Positions 11,710 through 23,256 of a stretch of DNA of 40,782 nucleotides are shown here, one piece after another. Within the stretch, counting starts at the first letter, position 1, and each line of letters opens with the position of its first letter. Below the pieces are notes generated by a model, which had not been told where the DNA came from, did no database searches, and saw only the letters and a list, made by a program, of their open reading frames with translations. Source of the DNA: Nephromyces sp. MM_2019 (Eukaryota; Apicomplexa; Aconoidasida; Nephromycida); assembly GCA_015657535.1 (NCBI GenBank), contig JADHZB010000799.1, positions 1 to 40,782 on the forward strand, read 5' to 3'. The position numbers were made by a program, and so were the translations under genes.

Positions 11710-12485
11710 TGTGGATATGCAGCCGATCGATCCGTATTCACCTAAAAGTAAAGATTTTGATAGCGTGTAGCTTGAGGTTTCGCTGTGGTGGTGCTGTGCT
11801 AAATTAGAGTTGTGCTTATTGCCATGCATATGCTTCAGGTGAATCTTGTTTTGTGGAAAAAGCTTAATAGTGTATATGTGAAGCACTATTGGGAATGTGC
11901 TTACGCCTGCTCTTATGCTGTAGCTCGCAGTTTGAGACATGCGATGTGTTTATACCCTCCCAATTGGTTAGCAGTCCCTGTATGTAGACTACTTCGTTTT
12001 TGATGTGGTTGCAAGTAGCGGAGCATATAAATCTGTCAGCACACCTACGTTTCACTTAAAGTGAGAATGCCTTACGGAGCTTGGATCTAGGGAATTTGTG
12101 AACAAAGGGTGTATAAAAAGTGTGCTGTTTAGCAGGTTTTTGGGATTTACTAGAAGCGAACACAAGTGGTGCAGTAGTTGAATTACTGTAAATTATGCAA
12201 ATTGATTCCTCAAAGAGTGGAAGGTATACGTAACTTCGAAAATCTGTTTCTTTACTGAAATTTGATAGTCTGCAGCTTATACCAGGAGAAGCTTCTGTTT
12301 ACGCGAATTTGCCTGTAAATTTTTTTCCTTTAAAATTTGCTGGGAATTGGCTAATCTGCTTGTGTGCTGCTTTTAGGAATGTATTGCTAAGTCGAAGCTT
12401 AAGCGTACACCCCCAAAACTTTCTAGTTATTAGACTATTTTAGTGTAAACGGATTTAGGTATAACGCGGCTCTTCAGTAGCTTCA

Positions 12486-12662
12486 GGTATAACACTCTAT
12501 GTAGCTTTGGCTGACACTCTACACAGATTAGCCTATAACACTCTCCTTGCACACATTCAGCTGCAGTACTCTCCTTATACACATTAATCTGTACCACTCT
12601 GCTTGCACACACATTCACCCATATCACTATCCTTACAGACACATTCATCTGTAACACTCTAC
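12486..12662. repeat. 28-30-bp degenerate tandem repeat
   Basis: The words CACTCTCCTTGCACACATTC and CACTCTGCTTGCACACACAT recur about every 28-30 bp, at least five times, with drift. This is the last CA-containing sequence before the repeat-free island that starts near 12660. Confidence 0.8.
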
Positions 12663-12763
12663 TGCGAAATATCGAACTTCTGACAGTTTTACTATGAAAT
12701 CACATATCAAGGAGGTGACTGGTCGAACAGAATGAAAAATCAACGAATCTATACCCCGCAAGC

Positions 12764-13566
12764 ATGTCTAACCCCCTTATTTGCGATATTTCATTAAAGT
12801 GCTGCTCGATGGACGGGATTCATGAGCCCCACCATACGCGGGTATTTGCGTGTATGTATATGGATGTGTACCCACCCTTAAGGGTTCAGCTAGAAGTAGG
12901 AAGATGGTGGGCCCGCTCTACACTAAACCGAATGGTGTACCTATCTTTTAAAGAGCAGCAAAAAAGGTCTCAAAGAATCTTTTACTATAGATAGCTGGCT
13001 TTTCGTAGAAGAGGCTTTGTGGACTCGAGGTATCAGGTGAGCGAGTAACTTCTTGTCAGAGAAGTCATGGCTAGTAACTCGTGAGTGTTACTATACATCT
13101 AAAAGGTAGCATCTGTTGTGTGTGGTATTGGGTGAGTGGATTGGTATTACATCTAGTTTTCATTCTAGTATTCAGTGTCATACGTTGCTTTCGTTCTAGC
13201 ATTGAGGACTTATATATTGTTTACACTGGGGTGTGCAGTATTATACGTTGCTTCCACAAGCACCTTGAGCATCACTGCCACCTCCCAGTTGCGTATTATG
13301 AAGAAAATACCCCGTCAGGCAATAACCATCACATAGATTATTCCGTCAAACATTATCATGCAGAATTTCCGGTGTCGCACACAGCAACATATAAATTCTT
13401 TAGAGATGTCAAAATAGTGTCACTATTTGAGGTTGCTACTTCGCTACTAGTTCTTTTTGGGGAGGAATTTTTCGTATTTGGTTTAATTCAAGTAACCTGT
13501 ATATCCCCGAATGTGAGGATTTTACCTTATATACTTAACATTTTACGAGGAGTTTATTCATCATAA
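12764..13566 (+). CDS. Unidentified spliced gene; N-terminal exons supported, 3' part unresolved
   Basis: Four short exons agree in phase: 12764-12841, 12883-12934, 12991-13029 and 13060-13080, beginning MSNPLICDISLKCCSMDGIH and continuing GSARSRKMVGPLYTKPN and SWLFVEEALWTR. The exon 4 donor is GTGAGT. Introns are only 30-61 bp. Downstream a frame open to 13566 carries a protein-like stretch (YYEENTPSGNNHHIDYSVKH). It probably supplies the C-terminus, but I could not place the junctions between 13081 and about 13260. The gene would end about 30 bp from the stop codon of the minus-strand RIIa/SAM gene, so the two are convergent. No family recognised. The short introns mean the model could be partly accidental. 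Confidence 0.4.
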
Positions 13567-13597
13567 TTTTTTTCAAGTGATATTTTGCTGAGAAGAT

Positions 13598-16500
13598 TTA
13601 TCGTCGATAGATTTGTGGCCGGGCTACGGTGTAATAATTGGGAGTACGCACCACCCCTGCGGGCAAATAGCAAGAAATGGAATCACTTTTTAGGTCTTCA
13701 GAGAAGAATCAGCGGTCTCGTGGACTTTCGTAAAATGAAGCAGTACTTTACTGCATTTCAAAAGCAGCAGAAGTACATATCCCCTGCTTGTTTGCTTGCC
13801 TTACCGGTGTTAATAAGAGGAGTCGTCGCAGGATTTAGCTGTGTCGGCACCGCTAGAGGATATGCTATGCAGCCCTCCTTCTCCATTCGAAACGCCCGAA
13901 TCCTGCTACCAATGTCCCCAAAGACTTGCTGAAGAAATATGGAGTATCCAAAGCTTTTAAAAACTCCAAAGTCTAACTAGAAATGCGATGGTTGTGGAAA
14001 GACGGGGTGCGGCAAGGCTAAAATAAGTTGTGGAGACTAGATTTATTACGCGTTCCTTTAAGCCCAGGTGATAAAGCGCTGCATTTCCGGTGCACCAAGT
14101 ATAGACTGTAATACTCTACAAAGGTGCTCATGCCGGTATATTATGCAAGAACCCCGACATCCCGACGCAGAATATCACGTGAAGAAAGCACCACTTTTTT
14201 GAAGGCATTTGAATACTGAAACAAGCACGGGACAAGCTCGTGTTCCGGCAAAAAATTCCTTAAATGTTTTAAGTAATTGATCCAACAAAATATCATTCTT
14301 CATTTTATGCCTTAAGGTAGACCCTATGAAGGTAGGCACGAACAGGTAATACGTTAGGAGAAGAAATAATGTACTCTTATATATATATGCACGCAATGGC
14401 TTTGATTTGGGACTATTTTATTGCTAGTTATTTAGTATGCAGCAAATTTTACTAAAGGCAAGGGCTAAATAGAGTACGTTGCGAATGGAACTAAACGGCA
14501 AAGACTAGTGCCAGCAGGTTTTTTTTAAAGTATCGATGGATAACATGCAGAAGTCACAGAAACTTACCCTTAGCCTAACTTTATGCCCTGGAAGTATCTC
14601 TACACTTAAGAACTTCTCAATCTCGTCTACACCTGCCGGAGTTAGAGTGCTCAAAGTCTCAAGCTGCAGTAAAATGCCAAGATGCACGTTCTTTTCGCGG
14701 GTATGACAATTCCGAATAGAAAGCTAGAACCACTTATATGGGTGCTAAACTTGGGTAGGCATACGTTACCACTAAATAATCTCTGATTTAAGCTTCTGTT
14801 TTTCGTTTCACTGCGAGTGCCGGGAGAAAATACGGCAATCCTTACTTTGGGGTATCCCCTCTCTTATATCATGCAAATTAAAATGACAAACTCGTCAACT
14901 TCTTTACCGTGTCAAAACCTGCGCTTAAAAAGTGCTGGGCCACATCAGGAGGCACTTTCTGGGCCATAAAGAACTCCATGATGGTAATTCTATCCCGTTC
15001 AAGTTGTGGATCTGTGCAAGAAAGATGTAATGAAATCAAAATAACTGTTTTTCAGCTTACTCCGAGAATATTTTTAAGAAGATACATCAGCGTGCTATGC
15101 ACGAGGCGCACGAAACTGAGTATGACCGAGCAAAGCTATGCTTCGTACTATTTATAAAGTAAACGTCACGTTTTCCACAGGAAGTACGGTACTAAATAAC
15201 ATAAATTCTGTTTTAAACATTCTGGCATAAAATTTTGTATGCATTTCGATATATTTTTGTGTATTCCAGCTACTGAAATATACCTGAGAGGCTGGTAACT
15301 ATGTACAGCTGCATTAACATATACACAGGATAACTCGATGGTGCGTACTCGCACAGGCCACAACAGCAGAACTCATTTAAGCGTTCCTACCCGCCTACGA
15401 GGGAGTGGATATTACTAGAATATGAAAATACAAGCTCACTTTTGAAGTTACTTTCAGTGAATTTTTACGTGTACAGTCTTGCATGCTTACTTTTAGATGT
15501 GCTACTAATTGCTGATCTCAAAAGAATATATATCTTTGTATGTTTATGCCCGTTGACTACTTAAATCGAAAAGTCAGTACGCAGCTCAAGTATACATGAA
15601 ATAAAAAGGTGCAGGACTTGGCTTTTGAAGCTTCTACCGCACTAAAAGCCATAAATTATATTTACGTTTATATTACATGCGTGCATTATTCTCTGCTTGC
15701 TTCAAGCAAGTATCAAAAAAATCAAGACACTCGTATAGCGAAAGGCTGCAGTGCGCGTTATGCCCTGGAAATCAGGGCACATCATGCGCAGCAAAGTGTT
15801 CAAGAGAAGCTTTCCCTGAGTTGCTGTCACCAACTTGGTCGAAGCAAGAAATTATGTTTTCTAGCGTCCTCGTAGGTACTTTGCTTTGTATTTCCTTAGC
15901 TTGCTTTCGCCTTGTCGTGCAAAAAATTCCCCCATTTGGCTCATTTAGTAAAACAGCCGTATTAGTTTTATCTAAAAAACGCAATTACACTGGCAAGCTG
16001 GCTAATCGTAAAATTTGTGATATGAGCAATTTTCGAGTCCTACACTGAAGAAGCGAACTATATACTTGAACTGTAGATCGTGCTGCCATTTCGTTTGCTA
16101 CGGTAGCGCATTTACTTCAATGCCTTTTTCATAAGTTTCTATGCTTACCGCCAGTAAATATGGAGGCTAAGCCATGCAGATTTTGAGGATAATTCTTGCA
16201 AATAAACTCCACAATGAAGTATAGAACATTTGCTGGTTTTTTTGCGGAAATTTCCTGAGAAATAAAAGAAGCAGTTGGACACTTTCTATTTTTCCAGGCG
16301 CGTGGGTGCAATCTAATAGGACCAAGGGCTGCGTGAAAAGTTTGCGTTAATTATAGTGATAAAACATGAAAAAGGTTTAGAAAAAGACACTTTAAGCCAA
16401 AAAACTATTGCCTACGAAACTCTGCAACGACTATGAATGACTGTGGCTAAATTCATAATCGTGCTCTGTGGTCACTTGCTATTGAAGCAGAATGTGCATA

Positions 16501-16798
16501 AATTGTGGTTTACTTCAATCTCCGATGATTTGGTTGTTAGACACTGTTTAAGATTACTATTGACGAGGTGGCAGAATGATGTCCTTTATTACCCGGAAGT
16601 GATAAGCATGAGAGTAGCAACTTAGATTCCAGATAAATTTTTCGCCCTGTTGCGTTGAAAAAAATGCATTTTAGTTGTATTTCAATATATGACTACCTGG
16701 GTAATTGAAGCAAAAAGTTGCTGAAGCTTCGAATTTCTGTTTTCAAACTCTGGAACTGCCTCGCTAGCCTGCTCCATGTCGTACTCACGTGTCGACAT
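13598..16798 (-). CDS. RIIa-like plus SAM-like domain protein, 243 residues
   Basis: Seven exons join in phase: 16798-16697, 16254-16149, 15971-15831, 15011-14908, 14663-14568, 13928-13805 and 13656-13598. Exons 1-2 give LQQLFASITQ joined to EISAKKPANVLYFIVEFICK, which resembles the RIIa / DPY-30-type dimerisation-docking helix pair (a hydrophobic helix, then KP..VL.F....). Exons 4-6 give MEFFMAQKVPPDVAQHFLSA, LETLSTLTPAGVDEIEKFLS and VEILPGHKVRLRQVFGDIG. This matches SAM spacing: the first helices, an L..LT segment, and a closing LPGHK.R...I helix (residues about 115-195). The basic C-terminus ends NYYTVARPQIYRR. RIIa-type domains anchor proteins to AKAP-like helices, often in cilia or cytoskeleton; any such role here is inferred. 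The exon 3 donor (GTGACA) is the weakest junction; some EF-hand-like sequence beyond it would then be intronic. Introns are 148-819 bp and lack GT repeats. Confidence 0.75.
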
Positions 16799-17068
16799 CT
16801 TGAGGAGCAAGTCCCTTGATAAACTTGCTTAGTAGGCAAACTGAGTCTATCAGGGCGTATGTAGTTATATGTATGCTTACATAACCTGAAGCTTGCAACA
16901 TTGGGGAGACTTTCATGCATGTCAGAAGAAATAAAGTTACTTGATTACATGACCGCCACTGGCATCGATGGAGACAAAGCTGCTGTTCTACTTTACAGTT
17001 TATGCACACAGGCTACTTATATATAAAAAATCCACTCCACATCGAAGGATACCATAGAACATCAATAC

Positions 17069-18128
17069 TTAGTCTACTGGATCAATAAGCATAGTTTTAG
17101 ATTGATGGGTACTAGAGTTTGCAGTCTCTATGTCATACAATGGGGTTGGTGCACTTACACCTTGATTCTAGCAGAACTCGCTCAAAGGTGATAATATACC
17201 TCAAAGCACCGCCAGTTTTGCTTACTTTCGATTCAGGAAGATTACAGGTAGATAGTCAACCTTATGCTGTCGCCACTATTACTTTGTCATATAATTCAAA
17301 ATTTGCGTTACTGCTCAGAAAAAAATTTGCGTTACTGCTCCGAAAAAAGTTTCGACGCTAGAGATATTCTTACCTGGAGGTTTTTCACCAAGAAAGAGGA
17401 TGAATGTAGCAAACCTGGAAGGTAGGCACATGAGGGGACAAATAAAGCAAAAATTCTGGTTACATGGTCATGGGAGAAGCACGAATAAACAGCACGTGTA
17501 ACATTTGAGATATTAGGAAACTGCTGTTAAAGTTGGGTATTCTATGATTGATAGCATATCATAGAAGCCTACACTACGCCCAATGCGTCTCATTAAATAC
17601 CACTAGGGAAAAGTGCCGGTATCTATGCTATTGGTACTAGAAAATGAATACTCATTGCAATTAGTAATTACAATTAAATATTAAAAGCAGTCTTAGCCCC
17701 ACTCACCATAATGGGAGGGGTGTACTTTGATAGCCTGTGGTTTGCTTCGATAAAACAAATGCTTGTTAGAGGGTGTTTGGTGGTAAATTCATAAAAAATG
17801 CGTAGCGCAGGTGTATTCTACTAGGGTCTTAATGGGTTGAGCTTCTCTCAAAGCATTCATAAATATTCGTTCTACAAGAGCAGTTTATAGACAACCCGTA
17901 ATTCGGCTAGCTATGAAGTGCAGGGTGCCACAGAATAGCCGCAAGGTATGGTTACGATATCAGGGAAGCGGGAAAAAGCCTTATAAAGCAACATACGTTA
18001 AAGATGACTAGAAGCACGATAATGAACAGACTACGATTAAAGCTCCGGAAGCAGCCAACTGTAGTAAAGTGATTGTAAAGTGAGTGAGGCCTTACATGTC
18101 GCAAGGAGTAGGCTTTAAAATGCTTCAT
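17069..18128 (-). CDS. Unidentified protein, seven-exon model, 148 residues
   Basis: Exons 18128-18096, 18058-18035, 17979-17932, 17817-17707, 17520-17374, 17266-17226 and 17111-17069 agree in phase and use good donors (GTAAGG, GTGAGT, GTAAGA, GTAAGC). The N-terminus is MKHFKAYSLRH with an in-frame stop immediately upstream of the ATG. The two long exons contain FYEFTTKHPLTSICFIEANH and NVTRAVYSCFSHDHVTRIFA. The C-terminus is QSKTMLIDPVD. No family recognised and no clear signal peptide or membrane helix. It lies 271 bp upstream of the RIIa/SAM gene on the same strand. A tandem 24-bp duplication (17298-17345) lies in one intron. An alternative reading upstream of exon 4 is described in the findings. 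The chain was built by hand, so individual short exons (24 and 33 bp) may be wrong. Confidence 0.42.
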
Positions 18129-19086
18129 GCCCTAGTAGAGCAGTAGCTAAAGCAGTTGCTGCTTTTGCTTAAAAAATTCGTAGATGGCACTCTGTGATTA
18201 CACTGCAATTTAGAATTATCCTTAAACAAAAAAGTTGAAGAACCACACGTATTAAAAGCCTAACATTGAAGTTAGAAGAACATATGCGTGGTGTATTTTG
18301 TGGGCACACAAGTAGTGACACCATTGTATATAGAGATAAGGAGCATCCGCTCGGCATACTAGACCTTTGAAAACCACATTCAGTGCTAGCTTTCAACGGA
18401 ATCATCAAAATTTGCTACTGTTTTGCTGAGGTTGCTGTGGTGTCAGTTGTTTCAACATCAAACTATCCTTCATGCCATTAGCTTACTGGTCTAAGCGACT
18501 TTCTATATATGAAACAAGAAAAGGAGCAAAAAAGCTAGCTGATAATGGTAGCGCTTCATTTTAAAAAAATCAATTAGTTGTTTCAAAGCCTAATCACTTG
18601 AAGGGGTACCCTTCTTTGAAGATACTAGGTTACGCAGGTTTAAGAAGTAACTTCAAAGGTATTCTCTTGTTATGGTTGTTGTCAAGGTAGCGCGAATCAC
18701 TAGGTGAAGCTTTTTGTCATTAGGATTATTTCTAATTTCTGCTTCGGGCAATACTTTAAAATTCTGTTTATTTTCTTCTTATAAAACTACAATTGTTTAT
18801 ATAGTGCTAGAAAGCGTCAAAGCTAGATACCGAGAAACTTTGCTGTAAAGGCCTATAGGCTTTTAAGAAAAAGCTTATTTATTTCATTACTTTAACTTTC
18901 AGAGTTTGTCGCATTTACACATAGTATTGGTTTCCCCTGCAAATCATTTTATATTTCGTGTTACCTTGCAAGTGATAACTTAATTTCTGAAAATACATTT
19001 ATAGTTACAAATATCGCGCAGCTATATAATACCCAATTATATATCTTGCGTAATATTCTTTAAATAAACATTCAAGCTTTCCAAAA

Positions 19087-20035
19087 CTAGTAAAGTATGT
19101 TTTTTGACAACTTATTCCTTCTTTCAGCATACTTAATGAATTCAGCTGTTGAAAGAAGTGAGCTCAACACCACAGGCCCCTTGTTCTGTATGTTCTCGAG
19201 GTATACAAAACGTGAGTAGCCAAGCGACTAGTAAATATGATACAAATCACAAACCTCTTCTAATTGCTCAAAAATATTTGATTTCTACCGCTTGTTGATT
19301 CAGGGGAACGACGGTGGTGCCAAGAAATCCATCTAAGCTTTCATTCTCACTCGCAGCGCTTCTGTGTTTATTTTTTCCAGCTTTAGGCTTGTTGGTACAG
19401 ATAATTCAAACAAACGCTGGGGGGATCTTTATCGCTTTGATATCCTTATAGAGTATTTTAATGCATTTATTGGAGTATGCTCACTTCCGATGTGGTGTTT
19501 TCAATCGTTGGAAATATGAAAATTGCCCCAAAAATATTCCAGGCCATTCAACATCTTTTCCTGAGATAATTTTCAGTAGGACATAGCCACCACATAATAA
19601 AGAGAATCCGAAATCACATTCTTAAGAATAATGACCATAGAAATAGCCTCAAAGGTGATTTTTGTATAGATATGCCCCACTTATCATCTTTTGAGACAAT
19701 AATTTGTGTATGTAATGCGGCAGTTCTAATATGGCATAATGCTCTCGGTGAAAATAGAGTGCCGCTAACCCAATTAAAAAATGAGTATTCTTGGGTCTAT
19801 AAGGCCTTTTATTTGATGCTGATAAGCTTTTACACAAGAAAGAGTGATGATATTTATTCATGTTACCAAATGCGCATCATGGAGTAACCACAAATGCCTC
19901 AACGCACGGAATAAATGCGTCGTCATCTCAGCTCATTATACGCATAATGCACTTAAAAGTGAGATAAGGTTATGGCTGTAGGGTAATCATACGAATTTGC
20001 AAACAAACCCAGAAACTGTGCATCCATGTACCCAT
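19087..20035 (-). CDS. Unidentified protein, six-exon model, 157 residues
   Basis: Exons 20035-19993, 19897-19867, 19826-19681, 19560-19485, 19387-19351 and 19227-19087 agree in phase. The longest exons read NKRPYRPKNTHFLIGLAALY, DVEWPGIFLGQFSYFQRLKT and, at the end, LENIQNKGPVVLSSLLSTAE followed by a basic tail (KYAERRNKLSKNILY) and TAG. Donors include GTGAGC and GTGAGA; introns are 40-123 bp. The start is the first ATG of the first exon (MGTWMHSFWVCLQI). No family recognised. The opposite strand is also open across 19577-19887, but its splice context is poorer. A donor-like GTATGC inside the last exon could extend the gene further. Confidence 0.45.
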
Positions 20036-20301
20036 TTTTTCAAGTCTGCTAATTTATTTAACCCTATCTGCGGGTAGCGTGCTTTACTCTATAGTTACAA
20101 ACGCCTTTTAAAACTACAAAAATTCTGTTCACTGAATGCTTAAAGTTTGCATACTCAAAGACTGCCAGTGATGATTTTACTTGCTATTACTTAGTAGCAA
20201 CACATCGCATACGATTACATACCCAGTCATAAAAAATGATGCATTCAGCGTAGGACAAACATAAAAAGTACAAATGTACCCTGCGGATAACCTCAGCTTA
20301 C

Positions 20302-20388
20302 ATGAATAAAAGAGAAACTGAAGCGAAGGAGTGTAACTATAGCGTTTCCATTGAAAATGCTTAATAAAGCTCCGTCACACACTTCTAT
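20302..20388 (-). other. Orphan exon-like segment
   Basis: On the minus strand a TTTTTTCCAG acceptor is followed by 29 open codons (IEVCDGALLSIFNGNAIVTL in the first part) and a GTAAGC donor. The splice signals are among the best in the island, but the segment does not fit in phase with the genes on either side. It may be an alternative exon, a leader exon of the downstream gene, or chance. Confidence 0.25.
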
Positions 20389-20408
20389 CTGGAAAAAATA
20401 TATATTAC

Positions 20409-21118
20409 TCAAAACCGCATTGGCGTAAATTTATGTCCAAGAAGACTATACAAATGCTGAAGCTTTGCAAAGCTACGTTGTGATACGGAGTATAAAACTA
20501 GCGCTGAAAACGGTGGGAATTAGATTTAACTAACTAGTTAAAGCTTAAAAATGAGTTTATTTTAACTGGAAGAACTATTGGTGATAATACATTTCTCGTA
20601 ACAAACTTTTTTTTGGTACCGGTAGCTAAGAAGGAGCACACAAAATATATAAAAATAAATAATTTTTAATATACGTATACATACCGAGGCAAGCGCCACA
20701 TATAGCTCTTTTAGAGCATACTATGTTACCCACCTTTAATTTTCTTGTACTACTTTCCCCATTGGGTGTGCACTTATTGGATAGCATAGAGTTGGTGGCT
20801 TGTACTCAAATCTTTATTTCCTTTGAATTTATTTCAGGTGACGTTCCACATACATTTTACAACTTTTTTCCTCATGCATTATATCGCAGAAAACGCGGGT
20901 AAGGTACTTCCTGGAAATATTATTGCAGGTTTCCTGGAAATCTTGGGCAGATATATCTTAAAAGTGCCACGTATGCACCATATATCTTATTAGCTTTTTG
21001 TAGCTAAAAGCTCCAATTTACATTACACAACCAGTGCGCCTTGGAAAGTAGAGCGGCACCTTAAAAGATTAAACCATACTGCAATACAACGTAAAAAAGC
21101 CTGCTGCTCGTCAGGCAT
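20409..21118 (-). CDS. Unidentified small protein, six-exon model, about 116 residues
   Basis: Exons 21118-21080, 20933-20850, 20804-20754, 20707-20685, 20625-20567 and 20503-20409 agree in phase, starting MPDEQQAFLRCIA and ending QHLYSLLGHKFTPMRF with TGA. Exon 2 contains KYLTRVFCDIMHEEKSCKMY. An extra exon (about 20999-20970, LQKANKIYGAY) fits the same phase and would leave a 37-bp intron. Strong splice signals flank the last exon (GTTTTCAG). Several donors are weak, so this is the least secure model of the array. No family recognised. Confidence 0.3.
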
Positions 21119-21381
21119 GGAAGCATTCCTACTTTAGTGATTGCGGGAACCTTTATTGTCATTGCTGGTATTGTATTTGCTCCCATGGAACACTAGCAAC
21201 TATCAGAAAACACAGGCATAAGGGTCGGTTTACCAGGGCTTAAGCCTAAGCGAGCGACAAATTTATGATTACAACATGGTTACTCGCATAAAACATCCTG
21301 CTGGCCACTTGGCTAGCCTGCAGTCCTTGTTTATGCATTGTAAGTCTATAAGGTTTTGTAGCGTGCACTTTGGAATGCGAG

Positions 21382-22610
21382 CTAAAGTCTTGCCCTGCTA
21401 GTGTGCATTGCAAAGCTACTATGTGGAAAACCTGCCGCGGGGGAGGTGGTTGGCAAACCCCTTTGATAGACTCTATCTACAGCCGCAGCTCAGCTTTTAC
21501 CCTCTCCGGCGCGCGCAACATTGGTACCGCATATACTAGCGCTGACATGCCTAGTGAAGGAGTAGCTAGCTAAGCGAGCTTTAGAAGGTATTGATGAAAT
21601 TGGTAGAGCAGAAAGTGCACGGGGATGATCCTCCGTTGCAAATATAAGGCCATCGGATGGCTAGCATAGGTGTTACCGCTAGATATTAGTAATTTGGATT
21701 TAGAGGCATTAAGCTGATGAGCACTTGGTGCAACAACTTGATATCACGTATTCTATTTGTGAAGCTTTACGTGAGCCAGCGGGGGCTAAAACCTGCAAAG
21801 ATCCGAATTATGCAAATCTTAATGTATTTCAAGCCTTATGTAATGCCTAGCGAGGCAAGCATTGCCGTTGGTTTTCATGTTTGCGGGAACGCTTTTCATT
21901 ACATATATTTTGTAGGTGTAGCTATGAAGTGTATCTCACAAGTTATTTCTTACTCTTGTGAAATAGCTATTATTCACTCTTTTAATTTCCGAGAAAATAG
22001 CTGCTGAGTGAAGATACGGAGGGTTACTACCTTTTTCCTGAAATGCTGTTGTGTAGCCTCACTTACTATGACATCCAATTTGCTTCATTCTGGCTGCAAG
22101 AAGCAAATTCCTACAAATTGAGCAATCTTAATTTGTGTATTGGTAGTTCGTGCTTTTCCGAGATAGAATTTTTATCAGAAATAGTACCATATTATAGCAA
22201 CCTTTTTCGAAGCACCTTCTGTATAATGCTTGTCCTTTACTTCCTGCACTTTTCCAAACGGCCCTGAGATGTAGCACTTTGGCCCCAGGTTATTTACTTT
22301 AATATGTAATGCGCTTGCTTATGGGACTAGCCACAGCCTCTTATACCTACATCATCTGACTTTTTATAATTTTTTTATGAGCCATTGTTTTACGAGAAAT
22401 TATAAAAAAAAGGTAATTTTTTTCTCTTTAGAATTTTTTTTTGTTGATATCGTCATAACGTTGAAGGTAGGTTAGAGTTTCTTAGCTCACACATCAAGAT
22501 TCAAATAAACGGACTATCTTCCAGCAGGAGATACGGTAGGCCTTGAAGCAGCTTATATTCATGTGGGCTAAGAAAGAATCATATTTCTTATCGTAAAAAG
22601 GCACAGACAT
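21382..22610 (-). CDS. Unidentified protein, seven-exon model, 151 residues
   Basis: Exons 22610-22535, 22263-22216, 22093-22067, 22003-21954, 21792-21748, 21660-21501 and 21431-21382 agree in phase. The N-terminus is MSVPFYDKKYDSFLAHMNIS. Middle exons give PFGKVQEVKDKHYTE, then IFSEIKRVNNSYFTR, then the long exon GLIFATEDHPRALSALPISS. The C-terminus is FPHSSFAMHTSRARL. Donors include GTAAGT and GTAAGA, and several acceptors are strong (TTTGCAG, CTTGCAG, ACTCAG). Introns are 63-271 bp. The protein is soluble, basic and moderately low in complexity toward the C-terminus. No family recognised. The number of in-phase junctions with good signals makes this the best supported of the unidentified island genes. 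Confidence 0.55.
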
Positions 22611-23256
22611 GGTCTAAAAATTACAAAGCACCATATGTACAGTAATCCGCGCATTTAAAAAAAAATATTACTATAGAGCAGATGCATGGTACAATTGAGG
22701 TATTCAGAAGTAGTTCTAAACAATTTGAATAGGTCTTCTTCCTTGGCAGGCAGCATCTTATGCCAATAAAGAATATATTTCGTAATGCAAGCACAACTTG
22801 TACATACGATTGAATTTCCTCAAAAAAGGAAATATCGATCTCTTGAAGTTTTGAAAAGGTTAATTACGAAAATTGATACCTTCCTACATAAAGGCTAAAC
22901 ACTGCAGAAATTCTTCAGTTTTTCTACTCCGAGGAAGATGAGCGAAGCAAGAATGCAGATGTCCCTAAGCTATCTCAGTATCAGTGTAGCAGCGGCATAA
23001 AAGTTCATAATATTCAGTCGGTCCTTCTCCTAGTACCAATATTACCCTAGAGTCGGCCTTTGATTATATCCTTGAAAAACTAATCTTTAGGCGAAAGCTT
23101 TGCAGCTGAATCTCGTGGTTTTCATGTTAAATTAAGGTTGCTCGTGACAATAATGGTGTCTGTGCATGGGGTAACTTCCTCGCCATCTTCTTCATTCTTT
23201 GTCCTATTGTATGTACTGGTATCTTTGCCATCTTCCTGGGCTACACACTAAGTGAG
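22611..23256 (-). other. Coding-like segments between two island genes, not assembled
   Basis: Minus-strand frames include EDGKDTSTYNRTKNEEDGEE (near 23235-23125), LGEGPTEYYELLCRCYTDTE (near 23035-22970) and KLQEIDISFFEEIQSYVQVV (near 22855-22795). Each looks protein-like, but I could not join them in phase, and a competing frame starts MAKIPVHTIGQRMKK at 23233. The segment may be 3' exons of the upstream gene, another small gene, or the leader of the 22610 gene. Confidence 0.3.

Noticed and set aside
17119..17361. Plus-strand frame with protein-like sequence (KVIIYLKAPPVLLTFDSGRL), considered as an exon of a plus-strand gene starting at 16919
   Set aside because: The minus-strand chain in the same place has better splice sites and runs in phase through seven exons.
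19308..19452. Apparent membrane helix on the plus strand (LSFSLAALLCLFFPALGLL)
   Set aside because: It translates a pyrimidine tract in front of an AG. The minus strand carries a phase-consistent exon at 19387-19351.
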